Assembly: GCF_000829055.1 (NCBI RefSeq)
Contig: NZ_AP012544.1
Location: 372,001 to 436,000 of the forward strand
DNA length: 64,000 bases
Source: Lacticaseibacillus casei DSM 20011 = JCM 1134 = ATCC 393
GTDB taxonomy: Bacteria; Bacillota; Bacilli; Lactobacillales; Lactobacillaceae
Direction: 5' to 3'
In this document: positions 23,580-31,848 of the stretch, one piece after another
Layout: each line of letters opens with the position of its first letter
How positions within the stretch are numbered: the stretch's first letter is position 1
Notes under the pieces: generated by a model
Told to the model about the DNA's origin: nothing
Seen by the model: only the letters and a program-made list of their open reading frames with translations
Database searches by the model: none
Program-made: the position numbers and the translations under genes

Positions 23580-26093
23580 GTGGAATACTATTTTACCGAC
23601 CGCAAATTCAATGTCATGGGCGTTGCACGTACAACTGGAAAAGGCGAATGGCTGGTTAGCGCTGATAGTGAAGTAAAAGCAACTGATGATAGGCCTTCCA
23701 TTGCCTTGACCTTGACGATTCCATTTAAAACTGAGCAAGAGCAGGCCATTGATGAAATGGCGGCTGAAAACAATTTTGTCTTATATCAAGATGAAGAAGG
23801 CAATGGGCATCAAATGGTCATTGCCAGTGTTACTCACGATACATTAGCGCATATTCATACAGTCGTTTGTACGGATGCAGGCAACGATCTGATGAATGAA
23901 GTGGTGGGCGCCTATGCCGCTGACAAAGCCTATACTATCGCTGATTACATCCTCAGGTTTACAAATGATTCTGGCTGGGAGATCGGTATTAATGAATTTC
24001 CTACAGACGTCAGAACACTTACATGGACAGATGAAGACACTGCACTTAGCCGCATTAAATCAGTCGCGAAAGATTTTGATGCAGTGCTTAGCTTTGGCTT
24101 TGTTTTTGTAGGTACGACTGCCGTAAAACGTGTTATCAATATCAGACATGAGGAAACTTCCGACAGCTTGATTTCCTTTGAGATGAACAAAGACATCAAC
24201 AATATCGTAAAGACAGTTGATATATACGACATGGAAACCTCGGTGAAGGCCTATGGTGCTACACCTGATGGTTCAAACGATCCAATTAATTTGATTGGGT
24301 ATAGTTGGACTGATCCAACCGGACAATTTGTACTTGACCAGTACGGATTCTTGCACGATGCCATTGCTGTGCAGAAATATTCACGTTTGTTAAGCAACAA
24401 CAACCCTAACCCAACACAATCTGATTGGAATCGGGTCAAAACATTTGATTCGACTACTCAGGCCACGTTATTACAAGCAGCCCTAGCAGACCTGAAAAAG
24501 TATAACCATCCAAATGTCAACTATGAAGTTGATTTGGCAAATGCGCCCTATGTGCCATTGAATCAAACGGTACACATTGTTGACGAGAACCAGAATCTAT
24601 TTCTTTCTGCGAAAGTGTTGTCGGTTGAACGCAGCCGCGCTGGTCATTATACCAAGCTCACTTTAGGAGATTACGCAAATGAGCAGCCTAATTTGTATTC
24701 AGCGCTTAAGGATATGGCAGTTAAGATTGAAAATATCCCTAAAACCGTTCAATACTATCCGTGGGTTCGTTATGCCGATGATGATCAGGGCACTAATATG
24801 AGTGCTTTGCCAGCTGGTAAAAAGTACATGGCAATCGTTTGGTCAAATAAGTCATCCGTTCCAAGTGACAATCCGGCTGATTATGCTGGTAAATGGGCAC
24901 TGATTAAGGGTGCGGATGGTGCTGATGGTAAAGATGGGGTGCCCGGCAAAGCCGGTGCCGATGGCAAGACGCCGTACTTCCATATTGCGTATGCCGACAG
25001 TAGTGACGGCAGAACGAACTTTTCGATCGATACCCCCGGGTCTCGCAAGTACATCGGTAGTTATACAGACTTCACACAGGCAGATAGCACAGATCCATCA
25101 CTTTATTCTTGGCAACTAGTACAAGGGCCAAAAGGTGATACTGGACCGCAAGGTCCTCAAGGACCACAGGGTCCTCAGGGCGTTCCCGGAAGCAAGGATG
25201 TGCCATACACGTACATTCAGTTGGGCACGCCCGCTAGTCCCAAGAAAGGCGACCTATGGTGGCATGGGACAACGCTTAACGATGCCACTGCATTGCAATA
25301 CTACGATGGGTCAACTTGGATTGACCAAAGCATCCAGCAGGCGGTTCTCAGTATCAAGAAACTGCAATCGATTGAGGTTGACAGTGCGACCATTAATTCT
25401 CCTGATATTAATGCACCATTCAAGCACATTGCCCTTGGTGATGCCAATGCTGGAAAGTTCAGCAGTGGCATCACCATTATGCAATACGGTCACGTGAATG
25501 TCTCGGGCAGTATTGAAGACGATCAAGGTACGCCTGATGGGAACGTGCTAATTAGCGACTTAGGACCATCAGGATTCATCAGTCGCGAGCTTACGCCTGA
25601 CATGATGGGGGACGTTCAGTATGCTAATTTGCAAGGTGGCAAGCTCAACCTTTCAACATTAATTAGCGCTGAAAATGCAGCTACCAAAAAATATATTCGA
25701 TCTGAATTCACTTCGGCAGACAACGTGACATTTTTCTACGTCAACACAACCGCGCTAAGCAATATTGATATTGATTGGGCATATATTTACTACACGCGAC
25801 GTGGAAATTTGGTGACCGCCAACTTTCAAATTCATACAATAGCTAATCAATACAATTTCTTGAGGCTCGCAGATATTAGACCCGGTTACAAGCCTTATTT
25901 GACAAACAATATTGTTGCAAGCTGCTTGAGCTTTTCATATTCCGGACAATCTACCGCTATGTATTCAAGCACGCCAAGTGGAGGAACGGTCGGCTGGTAT
26001 AGCAACATTTCCAAAGCTTCTGGTAGTTATGGTGGCTCGGTGTCGTATCTAACTCAGGACGATTATCCGACGGGGGACTCGTTTTTTCGCTAG
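23580..26093 (+). CDS. Tail-associated baseplate/endopeptidase protein (Tal) with collagen-like repeats
   Basis: 837 residues from GTG 23580, GGGAGG upstream. Residues about 1-390 are the prophage endopeptidase tail domain forming the baseplate hub. Two short collagen-like Gly-X-Y tracts follow at about 446-463 (GADGADGKDGVPGKAG) and 516-538 (GPKGDTGPQGPQGPQG), separated by a beta-rich module. The C-terminal 200 residues (NVLISDLGPSGFI, YYTRRGNLVTANFQIHTIAN) look like a receptor-binding/fibre head. The fused architecture serves as both hub and fibre. Confidence 0.88.
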   Translation: MEYYFTDRKFNVMGVARTTGKGEWLVSADSEVKATDDRPSIALTLTIPFKTEQEQAIDEMAAENNFVLYQDEEGNGHQMVIASVTHDTLAHIHTVVCTDAGNDLMNEVVGAYAADKAYTIADYILRFTNDSGWEIGINEFPTDVRTLTWTDEDTALSRIKSVAKDFDAVLSFGFVFVGTTAVKRVINIRHEETSDSLISFEMNKDINNIVKTVDIYDMETSVKAYGATPDGSNDPINLIGYSWTDPTGQFVLDQYGFLHDAIAVQKYSRLLSNNNPNPTQSDWNRVKTFDSTTQATLLQAALADLKKYNHPNVNYEVDLANAPYVPLNQTVHIVDENQNLFLSAKVLSVERSRAGHYTKLTLGDYANEQPNLYSALKDMAVKIENIPKTVQYYPWVRYADDDQGTNMSALPAGKKYMAIVWSNKSSVPSDNPADYAGKWALIKGADGADGKDGVPGKAGADGKTPYFHIAYADSSDGRTNFSIDTPGSRKYIGSYTDFTQADSTDPSLYSWQLVQGPKGDTGPQGPQGPQGPQGVPGSKDVPYTYIQLGTPASPKKGDLWWHGTTLNDATALQYYDGSTWIDQSIQQAVLSIKKLQSIEVDSATINSPDINAPFKHIALGDANAGKFSSGITIMQYGHVNVSGSIEDDQGTPDGNVLISDLGPSGFISRELTPDMMGDVQYANLQGGKLNLSTLISAENAATKKYIRSEFTSADNVTFFYVNTTALSNIDIDWAYIYYTRRGNLVTANFQIHTIANQYNFLRLADIRPGYKPYLTNNIVASCLSFSYSGQSTAMYSSTPSGGTVGWYSNISKASGSYGGSVSYLTQDDYPTGDSFFR

Positions 26094-26102
26094 GAGGCAA
26101 TT

Positions 26103-26393
26103 ATGAAAATAAAAGTGTGGACGGATGGCAATAATCGGCTACTTCATTGGGCAAATGCTGATGAAAATAGACCAGTAGGGCCAACCGATGAAGGATTTGA
26201 TGTTATTGAGGTTGATGATGCCATTGGCTTGTATGAAAACCATGCAAGTATTGTTGATAGCAAGGTTGTTCCAGATGCTGGTTATGATCCAGACGCTGAC
26301 AGACCTGCACCTGAGCCGTCACCAGAACATCAGATGATTGCCGCACTTACTCTTGAAGTAGCGCAGCTGAAGGCGGCGAAATCAAGTGACTAA
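26103..26393 (+). CDS. Small tail-module protein (DUF2977-like)
   Basis: 96 residues with AGGAGG upstream. Starts MKIKVWTDGNNRLLHWA and ends in a helical segment (MIAALTLEVAQLKAAK). Lies between Tal and XkdX as DUF2977-type proteins do. The family match is by pattern and position only. Confidence 0.65.
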   Translation: MKIKVWTDGNNRLLHWANADENRPVGPTDEGFDVIEVDDAIGLYENHASIVDSKVVPDAGYDPDADRPAPEPSPEHQMIAALTLEVAQLKAAKSSD

Positions 26394-26517
26394 TTATGAT
26401 CAGTGTGCACTACTTTACAGTTGGGGAATTGATTTAGCGCCTTATGTACCGATAATGATTACCCCAGATCAATACAAGCAAATTACAGGCAGTGACTATG
26501 TCGCCAGCAAAAGCTAG
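26386..26517 (+). CDS. XkdX-family small protein
   Basis: 43 residues from GTG 26386 overlapping the previous gene by 8 bp. The pattern YSWGIDLAPYVPIMITPDQYKQITGSDY fits XkdX, the tiny protein that follows tail-fibre genes in Bacillus and Lactobacillus phages. Short, but its match to the W-G ... Y/V ... IT-x-x-Q-Y-x-x-I-T-G-x-D-Y spacing is good. Function unknown. Confidence 0.8.
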   Translation: MTNYDQCALLYSWGIDLAPYVPIMITPDQYKQITGSDYVASKS

Positions 26518-26541
26518 TGGCTATTTTTGTGGAAGGAAGTG

Positions 26542-26946
26542 ATGACAATGTTAAATAAAATTAGAGATCACCCGATGCATACAGTACTCGCCATTGGCAT
26601 AGTTGCCATTGGCTTGTTTCTAATCATCAATGACCATTATTTCATCTGGCCCCCACATTACACTGACTGGTTAAACGATGACATTGTGGGGTTTTTGTTT
26701 GTTATTGATGGGCTCGGGATTGGGGGTTGGGTTCTATGGGAAACACAGTTGGCAGTAATCAATCGTCTGTTGCTTACGACTACCAGCTTTTTAATGTCAT
26801 TCTTGACAATACTGCAATTGCTGACCTCGATCTCAACTGGAATCTACACAAGTTGGATCAGCAATGCGATCATAACAGCCTTCGTGCTGATTCTGGCGCG
26901 AAGGAGTGACAGCCGTGACAGCAGCGATAACCAAAGCAATTGTTGA
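26542..26946 (+). CDS. Phage membrane protein, four segments
   Basis: 134 residues from ATG 26542 (AAGGAA just upstream; ATG 26548 is possible). Four hydrophobic stretches (LAIGIVAIGLFLII, GFLFVIDGLGIGGWVLW, LLLTTTSFLMSFLTI, ISNAIITAFVLILA). Precedes the holin module, so an accessory lysis or envelope role is possible. No family recognised. Confidence 0.65.
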   Translation: MTMLNKIRDHPMHTVLAIGIVAIGLFLIINDHYFIWPPHYTDWLNDDIVGFLFVIDGLGIGGWVLWETQLAVINRLLLTTTSFLMSFLTILQLLTSISTGIYTSWISNAIITAFVLILARRSDSRDSSDNQSNC

Positions 26947-27121
26947 TTTTGCCCCATATCTTGCCGGTATAGCATCGGCCGTTATTGCCTTCATGACCTA
27001 CCGCGAGGGTAAACGAAAAAACAGGCATGATGAGCTTGAGGATATGAATGACAGATTACGCGCAGACAATGACCGTTTGAGACGTGAGAATGAGCGTCTC
27101 AGGAAGGAAAACAAATCATGA
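26915..27121 (+). CDS. Small membrane protein with coiled-coil tail
   Basis: 68 residues from GTG 26915, 8 bases after AAGGAG (26901-26906). One N-terminal hydrophobic segment (PYLAGIASAVIAFM) then a charged heptad tail (NDRLRADNDRLRRENERLR), with a stop that overlaps the holin ATG. Such proteins often act as holin partners or antiholins; that is inference. Confidence 0.65.
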   Translation: MTAAITKAIVDFAPYLAGIASAVIAFMTYREGKRKNRHDELEDMNDRLRADNDRLRRENERLRKENKS

Positions 27122-27564
27122 ATAATTGGACAGAACTTTTAGTATCACTCGCAGTAGCAGCAATCCCAATCATTGGGGCTTGGATCTCAAAACAATTGCT
27201 GGCTAACAAACAGGCACTCACCTTGGTAAAGGTACTAGGCCCATTGGCAAACGCTGCGGTAACAGCAGCAGAACAGCTCGGTGTGACACAGGCGATTGAC
27301 GGTGCGGTTAAGAAATCGACTGCCATTCAAGCGGTTAAAGATGGTTTGAAGTCGCTTGGCTTCACCAGCACAGACGAGCAGACGATTGCCAACGCGGTTG
27401 AGAAAGCTTATGCGGATTTGAAAGACAGCCTAGCAGAAACCTATCCACAAAAGACAGTTGATCAGGAAGCATCTAATCAAGATAAGGTAGCTGCCGCAGC
27501 TCAGGCGGCCGCAGACGCAGTTAAGGCTCAACTGGCACCAGCATCTGTTGCTCCACAGCAATAA
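27118..27564 (+). CDS. Holin, LLH family
   Basis: 148 residues. One strong N-terminal membrane segment (LLVSLAVAAIPIIGAWI) then an amphipathic alpha-helical Ala-rich body (LVKVLGPLANAAVTAAEQLG) and a charged end, the layout of the LLH phage holin family. It permeabilises the membrane to release or activate the endolysin made by the next gene, 10 bp downstream. Confidence 0.88.
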   Translation: MNNWTELLVSLAVAAIPIIGAWISKQLLANKQALTLVKVLGPLANAAVTAAEQLGVTQAIDGAVKKSTAIQAVKDGLKSLGFTSTDEQTIANAVEKAYADLKDSLAETYPQKTVDQEASNQDKVAAAAQAAADAVKAQLAPASVAPQQ

Positions 27565-27574
27565 GGAGGACACC

Positions 27575-28756
27575 ATGAAATTTAAAACTAAACTAATCAC
27601 CTTGGTAGTCGCCTTCTTGGCGGCTATTTCTTTTGCCCTGCCATCGCAGGTAAACGCGGCCAAGGGAGATCAGGGACCTGATTGGTCAAAGTATCAGGGA
27701 GCAATTGGACGATATGGAACAGACCAAGACAAGTTCATCATCGCTCAGATCGGCGGGACTTACGGTGGTACTTACATCGATCAGTGGACGTACGATAGCC
27801 AAATTGCTAGTGCCAAGGCGGCAGGAAAACGTGTGCATAGTTACATCTGGTATGGTGTTGGTGGAAGTAGCCAGTTGGGATTAGAAGCACTTGACCGTTA
27901 TATGCCTCGTATCAAAGCGCAGACACCAAAGGGAAGCATCGTTGCTTTGGATTACGAAGATGGTGCTTCTGGCAATATGGCAGCTAATACGGATGCAATT
28001 TTAGCTGGCATGCGGCGCATTCGTTCAGAAGGCTACACGCCCATGTATTACAGCTACAAGCCATATACATTGGCACACGTCGATTATCAGCGTATTCTGA
28101 AAGAATTTCCTAACAGCCTTTGGATTGCTGCTTACCGTGATTATCTACCAACTACCAAACCAGACTACGGTTATTTTCCAAGTATGGATGGGGTAGCTAT
28201 TTGGCAGTACACGAGCGCATTTTGGCTGTCGCAAGGCCTCGATGGTAACATTGATCTGCTTGGTATCACTGATAATGGCTACTCGAAGCAGCCAGAAAAT
28301 CCGTCAGCACCTGTAACACCGGCACCAAGCCAGCCAGCAGAATCAAATGCAGCCAGTGATACCGACTATGCGCAAACTGGTGTTTTCAAGCCGTCCGTGA
28401 CTGTTAACATCCGCACTGGTGCCGGAACCGGCTATGCATCCGTTGGTAGCTATGCACCTGGTGAAAGTGTGATTTATGATCACGTGTATATCCGTGGCAC
28501 ATATGTTTGGGCACGTTATCTCAGCTACTCAGGCAGGTATCATTATGTTGCCTTGGGCGTGAATGGTGGGGAGAGCTATGGTTCTCGCAGTTCGAATGTG
28601 CAAACCTATGCGCACACGTACTACACAGTCCGCTCTGGTGACAGCTTCTGGAATATTGCCAGCAAGTATGGCATCAGCATGTACACATTGGCTGCTAACA
28701 ACGGCAAGTCAATCTACAGCCTGATCTATCCCGGCGAAAGCCTATATATCAGGTAA
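27575..28756 (+). CDS. Endolysin: GH25 muramidase with SH3 and LysM domains
   Basis: 393 residues from ATG 27575, AAGGAGG upstream. Residues 1-29 are a signal peptide (LVVAFLAAISFALPSQVNA), so export through Sec is likely and the holin would serve as trigger. Residues 33-225 form a GH25 lysozyme domain (PDWSKYQG, IIAQIGG, VALDYEDG with the acidic catalytic pair). Residues about 270-340 are an SH3-type wall-binding domain (VTVNIRTGAGTGYASVG), and 350-393 a LysM motif (YTVRSGDSFWNIASKYG). Cleaves the glycan chain to release phage. Confidence 0.95.
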   Translation: MKFKTKLITLVVAFLAAISFALPSQVNAAKGDQGPDWSKYQGAIGRYGTDQDKFIIAQIGGTYGGTYIDQWTYDSQIASAKAAGKRVHSYIWYGVGGSSQLGLEALDRYMPRIKAQTPKGSIVALDYEDGASGNMAANTDAILAGMRRIRSEGYTPMYYSYKPYTLAHVDYQRILKEFPNSLWIAAYRDYLPTTKPDYGYFPSMDGVAIWQYTSAFWLSQGLDGNIDLLGITDNGYSKQPENPSAPVTPAPSQPAESNAASDTDYAQTGVFKPSVTVNIRTGAGTGYASVGSYAPGESVIYDHVYIRGTYVWARYLSYSGRYHYVALGVNGGESYGSRSSNVQTYAHTYYTVRSGDSFWNIASKYGISMYTLAANNGKSIYSLIYPGESLYIR

Positions 28757-28762
28757 CAAAAA

Positions 28763-28803
28763 AAGGTCCTCTGCTCGCTAACGCGGGTGGAGGGCTTATT
28801 TTT
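28763..28803 (+). terminator. Terminator of late operon
   Basis: Hairpin AAG-G-TCCTC ... GAGGG-CTT with inner GCTCGC/GCGGGT arms and loop TAAC, followed by ATTTTTG. Ends the long late transcript. Confidence 0.85.
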
Positions 28804-28824
28804 GTTGGAAGGTTGTTCTTTTAC

Positions 28825-28853
28825 GTGACATCAGTTGCTGCTTAAACTAAGAT
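28825..28853 (+). promoter_or_regulatory. Promoter of the Panacea gene
   Basis: GTGACA (28825-28830), 17-bp spacer, TAAGAT (28848-28853). Placed between the late terminator and the DUF4065 gene, so that gene is independently transcribed in the lysogen. Confidence 0.5.
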
Positions 28854-28873
28854 ATTGATGAGGTGATAATATC

Positions 28874-29374
28874 ATGGCCGAAGATTTTATGTTCTCAGAT
28901 AAAGATGAATTAGTTTTTCACATATACAAAAGGCTTAATAATCCTACTTTATCGAAAGTTCAAAAGAGCTTGTATTTTTTGTGGGCTTATTACAGTGGCA
29001 CCTATGGTAATGTTGATAAATCGGAAGAAACTGATTTTGGCCAAACAAATTACCCGGCTAATCTGTTCAAACCTGAATTTGAGGCTTGGAAGTATGGCCC
29101 AGTTGACGATAAAGTATATGCCAAACAAAAAAACGGATTCTATCTAAAAGATAAATGGAAAGAGTATCAACCTAAAAATAGTGAAGAAGTTGAAGTTGTA
29201 TCATTTATTAATGACTTGTTGAGCCAAATAAATAAAGTAAACGACTTTGGATTAGTCAATCGATCACATGAGGATGAGTCTTGGTCAAAACCGTTTAAGA
29301 GGGCTCATGGGGAACCTCATGCGCATATGGATCCGGACGAAATTAGGAAAGAATATGCTAAAGTCGTCGATTGA
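28874..29374 (+). CDS. Panacea (DUF4065/GepA-type) protein, lysogenic accessory gene
   Basis: 166 residues, GAGGTG upstream. The core KVQKSLYFLWAYYSGTYG and FKPEFEAWKYGPVDDKVY is the DUF4065/Panacea pattern, first seen in GepA of Dichelobacter and in antitoxins such as SocA and many phage-borne toxin-antitoxin pairs. Its C-terminal 40 residues continue to a charged end. It has its own promoter and terminator between the lysis genes and the prophage end, typical of a lysogenic conversion gene. Whether it neutralises a toxin here is not shown; the only coupled gene is the tiny ORF that follows. Confidence 0.85.
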   Translation: MAEDFMFSDKDELVFHIYKRLNNPTLSKVQKSLYFLWAYYSGTYGNVDKSEETDFGQTNYPANLFKPEFEAWKYGPVDDKVYAKQKNGFYLKDKWKEYQPKNSEEVEVVSFINDLLSQINKVNDFGLVNRSHEDESWSKPFKRAHGEPHAHMDPDEIRKEYAKVVD

Positions 29375-29487
29375 CAGAAAACACAAAAATAAATATTCGT
29401 CCGAATCCAAATGAAACACGAGAAGTGTTAGAAATACTAATAACAGATCAAGGTGGTAACAAAAAAGCCTTCTGCCCGATTGGGTAG
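29371..29487 (+). CDS. Truncated or very small partner of Panacea gene
   Basis: TTG 29371 overlaps the Panacea stop (ATTGA), opening a 38-residue frame (MTENTKINIRPNPNETREVL, then EILITDQGGNKKAFCPIG) whose last codons lie in the terminator hairpin. A coupled start and a sensible N-terminus that ends abruptly in terminator DNA suggest a gene truncated at its 3' end, perhaps by recombination at the prophage end. A true 38-residue peptide is also possible. Confidence 0.4.
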   Translation: MTENTKINIRPNPNETREVLEILITDQGGNKKAFCPIG

Positions 29488-29502
29488 GAGGCTTATTTTT
29501 GT
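29460..29502 (+). terminator. Terminator of Panacea operon
   Basis: AAAAAGCCT-TCTGCCC-GATT-GGGTAGG-AGGCTTATTTTTG, a long stem with a short GATT loop and flanking A and T runs. Could work in both directions. Confidence 0.85.
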
Positions 29503-29579
29503 GCACTAAATTATCAGCCACAGAGAAGCCATTGAAACACGATTTAATAACTTGCTTCTGGATGCTTCTAGATTTTTCA

Positions 29580-29625
29580 GTCAAAGGGGACAAAAAGGGG
29601 ACAAGGATACCTCAAATGTTGATAC
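29580..29625. other. Candidate right prophage attachment region
   Basis: AAGGGGACA occurs at 29584-29592 and again at 29593-29604 (AAAAGGGGACAAGG). The region lies after the last phage-like gene and before the first host-like gene (29704). No tRNA is present. Since the left end of the prophage is outside the window the core att sequence cannot be checked. Confidence 0.3.
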
Positions 29626-29703
29626 ATAGCTATCATCTATGCCCGGTGGAGGCATTTGTGTTAACCGGCGAACGCTGACAAAATCGCATAAGGGGTCTTT
29701 GAT

Positions 29704-30489
29704 ATGCAACCTGTGCTACTAGCCACTGTCCATCACCCAAATGTCTCTTTGCCTCAGCTACAACAGGTTGTGGCGAGTGTCAGCAAAATATTTTCGGCCA
29801 TCTACGTCACAATCAGTTCTGCCACTACTAATGAGATCGCGCGTTTACTAGACGAAGCACCGAAATTTCATTGCCGCATTATTGAGCCGCATGGTGCTGC
29901 CGATGCCCGCCGAAAAGTACTTGAGTTTGGTTTGCAGTATGTCCATTATTCGGCATCATTTTTTTACTGCGATTTTGATAAGATCGTGGTGGCGGTGGAA
30001 CGGGCAGAGCCTGCGCTAGAAGCATTTGTGAAACGACTTCAGGCGGTTGACGGGTATCAGATTGTCGGTCGTGATTCAGTGGTGATACACAGTTATCCGG
30101 CAACTTGGCGCGAAACCGAGGCTATTACCAATAAAGCGGCTTCTGCGGTGTTGGGATTGCCTGATCTGGACATAACGGCTGGATGCTGTGCTTTTAGCCA
30201 AGAAGCGGCTAGGTATATTTTAGCTAACTCAAAAGGCTTACTGACGGATACAGAATGGCCATTGATTTGCAAAGTCGCGAAATTAACAATCACGGCAATA
30301 AAAGTCAGCTTTTTACCTTATGATCAGGCGGTCAATGCTGGACGGAACGATGATAATTGGCGTGGCTATGCATCAAGGTTGAGGCTTGCTTATCAAGCGT
30401 TACAGTCATTGGATCAAGGTTCGGATAGCTTGAAGCGTACCGATCCACTCGAACAAGTTAAGGTTGGCTGGCCATATAATGGTCACTGA
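29704..30489 (+). CDS. Conserved-type protein of unknown function, glycosyltransferase-like
   Basis: 261 residues. First host-side gene. It starts with a beta strand plus Asn/His (VLLATVHHPNVSLPQLQQVV), has FYCDFDKIV near residue 82 that could be a DxD-type metal site of a nucleotide-sugar enzyme, and ITAGCCAFSQEAARYIL near 156. This layout hints at a GT-A glycosyltransferase fold but no family is recognised. Followed by the intact half of a bidirectional terminator. Confidence 0.6.
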   Translation: MQPVLLATVHHPNVSLPQLQQVVASVSKIFSAIYVTISSATTNEIARLLDEAPKFHCRIIEPHGAADARRKVLEFGLQYVHYSASFFYCDFDKIVVAVERAEPALEAFVKRLQAVDGYQIVGRDSVVIHSYPATWRETEAITNKAASAVLGLPDLDITAGCCAFSQEAARYILANSKGLLTDTEWPLICKVAKLTITAIKVSFLPYDQAVNAGRNDDNWRGYASRLRLAYQALQSLDQGSDSLKRTDPLEQVKVGWPYNGH

Positions 30490-30524
30490 GATTTTGACAG
30501 TTTTCCATTTTTGATCGGTGAGCA

Positions 30525-30565
30525 TAAAAAACATCCCTTGGGTTTTACGCTCAAAGGATGTTTTT
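30525..30565 (+). terminator. Bidirectional terminator used as IS30 target
   Basis: AAAAAACATCC ... GGATGTTTTT with an 18-nt loop. It lies after the 29704 gene and once also served the T-box operon on the other strand. Its 3' arm (30553-30565) is repeated at 31827-31839 on the other side of the insertion element. Confidence 0.85.
30553..30565. repeat. Left 13-bp flanking direct repeat of IS30 copy 1
   Basis: AAAGGATGTTTTT, repeated at 31827-31839. Interpreted as target duplication. The first AAA is also present in the other copy's flank, so 10-13 bp. Confidence 0.8.
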
Positions 30566-31826
30566 CGTAAATTGCAAGAACAAGTTAGCCAGTCGTTGAG
30601 GACAATCCCAGAACAGGCCGTTATCAAATAGAAGTTGTGGCGCTAGAGAGACTACTGGGCCATGCGGCGAACGCGCCGAGCTTCGGCCTCAAAGTTTTGC
30701 TGGGGTGTGCAGTAGCCCTGTTGTTTGCGAGGCAACTGATTCAAGCGGTCTTGCGTGGCCTGCACTTGACTAGGGCTAATGTCATCTAGGGACATGCCCT
30801 TAGGGAAGTCCTGGCGGATCATCCGGTTATGTGCCTCGTTGGTGCCACGGTCGCAGGACGTGTAAGGATGGGCGTAGAAGATCTCAGTTTCCGTCCCAGC
30901 AAAAGCAGTATTTAAGGCGGTGAACTCGGGTCCGTTGTCGGCTGTGATGGTCTTGATGCAAGCTCCCCATTCGCGCTTGATTCCACGCAATGCATAGCTC
31001 ACAGAGTCTGCATCTCGTCCTTCGATCAAGCGGAGAAGTTGGCAACGGGTCTTGCGCTCAATCAGAGTCAAGATGACGCTCTCCTTGCCATTGCGTTTAC
31101 CGACAATGGTATCCATCTCCCAGTGACCGAACTGCCTGCGTCGTTCAACGACCTTAGGCCGTTCCTCGATACTGCGGCCAGCCAGGCGCTTAGCCTTGGT
31201 GTGGTGCTGGTGAGAGGTCTTCCGCTTAGTCTTCTCCAACAGGTCGATATTTCGAATCTCTAGGCGTTGGTCGTCAATGTACTGGTACAAAGTCGAGGCA
31301 CAAACAAGCTCTTCAGGAGTAAACAGCTTGTGTCGCTTGGCATAGCCGATTGAAGCATCCGGCGACCATTTGTCCTGCTTAGCTCGCTGTACGTACCAGG
31401 CTAAGAAGACCTGTACGCTGGCGAACTTGTCAGGACGATGGCAGCTCAAGCGTGCAGTCTCGTAACGTGCCTGAGCAGCCTCTGGCAGGTATTGTCGATG
31501 GTAGACGCGCTTGCCATTACTCTTCTTGACCTGATCTACTGTACCTCGCTTGATTTCATTATTAATGGTCTGCGGGCAGACGCCAATTTCAGCAGCAATC
31601 CAACGATTGGACTTCCCAGCTTGGCGGAATCCGGCCACTTTTCCGCGCTCGAGTGATGTTAAGTGCTGACCTTTTTGGCGGTGTGTGCTATCCTGTTTCT
31701 GCATCAAGACAATATCCTCTTCCATTGTTTGTGTAGGAACTTCAATGATACAGGATATCTGTTCTTGATGTTTTTTATTGTCCAAAAAATTTTGAGACAG
31801 TGGCTAACTTGATTCTAAAATGCGCG
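30566..31826 (-). mobile_element. IS30-family element copy 1 (1,261 bp)
   Basis: Ends carry imperfect inverted repeats: the transposase-distal end starts CGTAAATTGC... and the other end (minus) CGCGCATTTTAG..., sharing CAAGTTAGCCA at positions 16-26. The same 1,261-bp length and sequence occur at 41902-43162 in opposite orientation; the predicted transposases are identical, so transposition or exchange between copies is recent. The copy sits in a terminator arm; flanking 13-bp direct repeats match. Confidence 0.92.
30652..31785 (-). CDS. IS30-family transposase (copy 1)
   Basis: 377 residues in the full frame; a later Met (start MQKQDSTHRQKGQHLTSLE after GGAAGAGG) may be the true start, about 27 residues shorter. 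N-terminal helix-turn-helix domains (LERGKVAGFRQAGKSNRWIA, GVCPQTINNEIKRG) recognise DNA; the DDE catalytic residues are in FGHWEMDTIVG, ITADNGPEF and the Glu of GTNEAHNRMIRQDFPKG. Directed toward 30652, the same way as the upstream methionine operon, which has lost its own terminator to the insertion. Confidence 0.95.
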   Translation of the reverse strand: MDNKKHQEQISCIIEVPTQTMEEDIVLMQKQDSTHRQKGQHLTSLERGKVAGFRQAGKSNRWIAAEIGVCPQTINNEIKRGTVDQVKKSNGKRVYHRQYLPEAAQARYETARLSCHRPDKFASVQVFLAWYVQRAKQDKWSPDASIGYAKRHKLFTPEELVCASTLYQYIDDQRLEIRNIDLLEKTKRKTSHQHHTKAKRLAGRSIEERPKVVERRRQFGHWEMDTIVGKRNGKESVILTLIERKTRCQLLRLIEGRDADSVSYALRGIKREWGACIKTITADNGPEFTALNTAFAGTETEIFYAHPYTSCDRGTNEAHNRMIRQDFPKGMSLDDISPSQVQATQDRLNQLPRKQQGYCTPQQNFEAEARRVRRMAQ

Positions 31827-31839
31827 AAAGGATGTTTTT
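31827..31839. repeat. Right 13-bp flanking direct repeat of IS30 copy 1
   Basis: AAAGGATGTTTTT, the duplicate of 30553-30565. Together they rebuild the intact terminator hairpin when the element is removed in silico. Confidence 0.8.
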
Positions 31840-31848
31840 TCGTACCAT

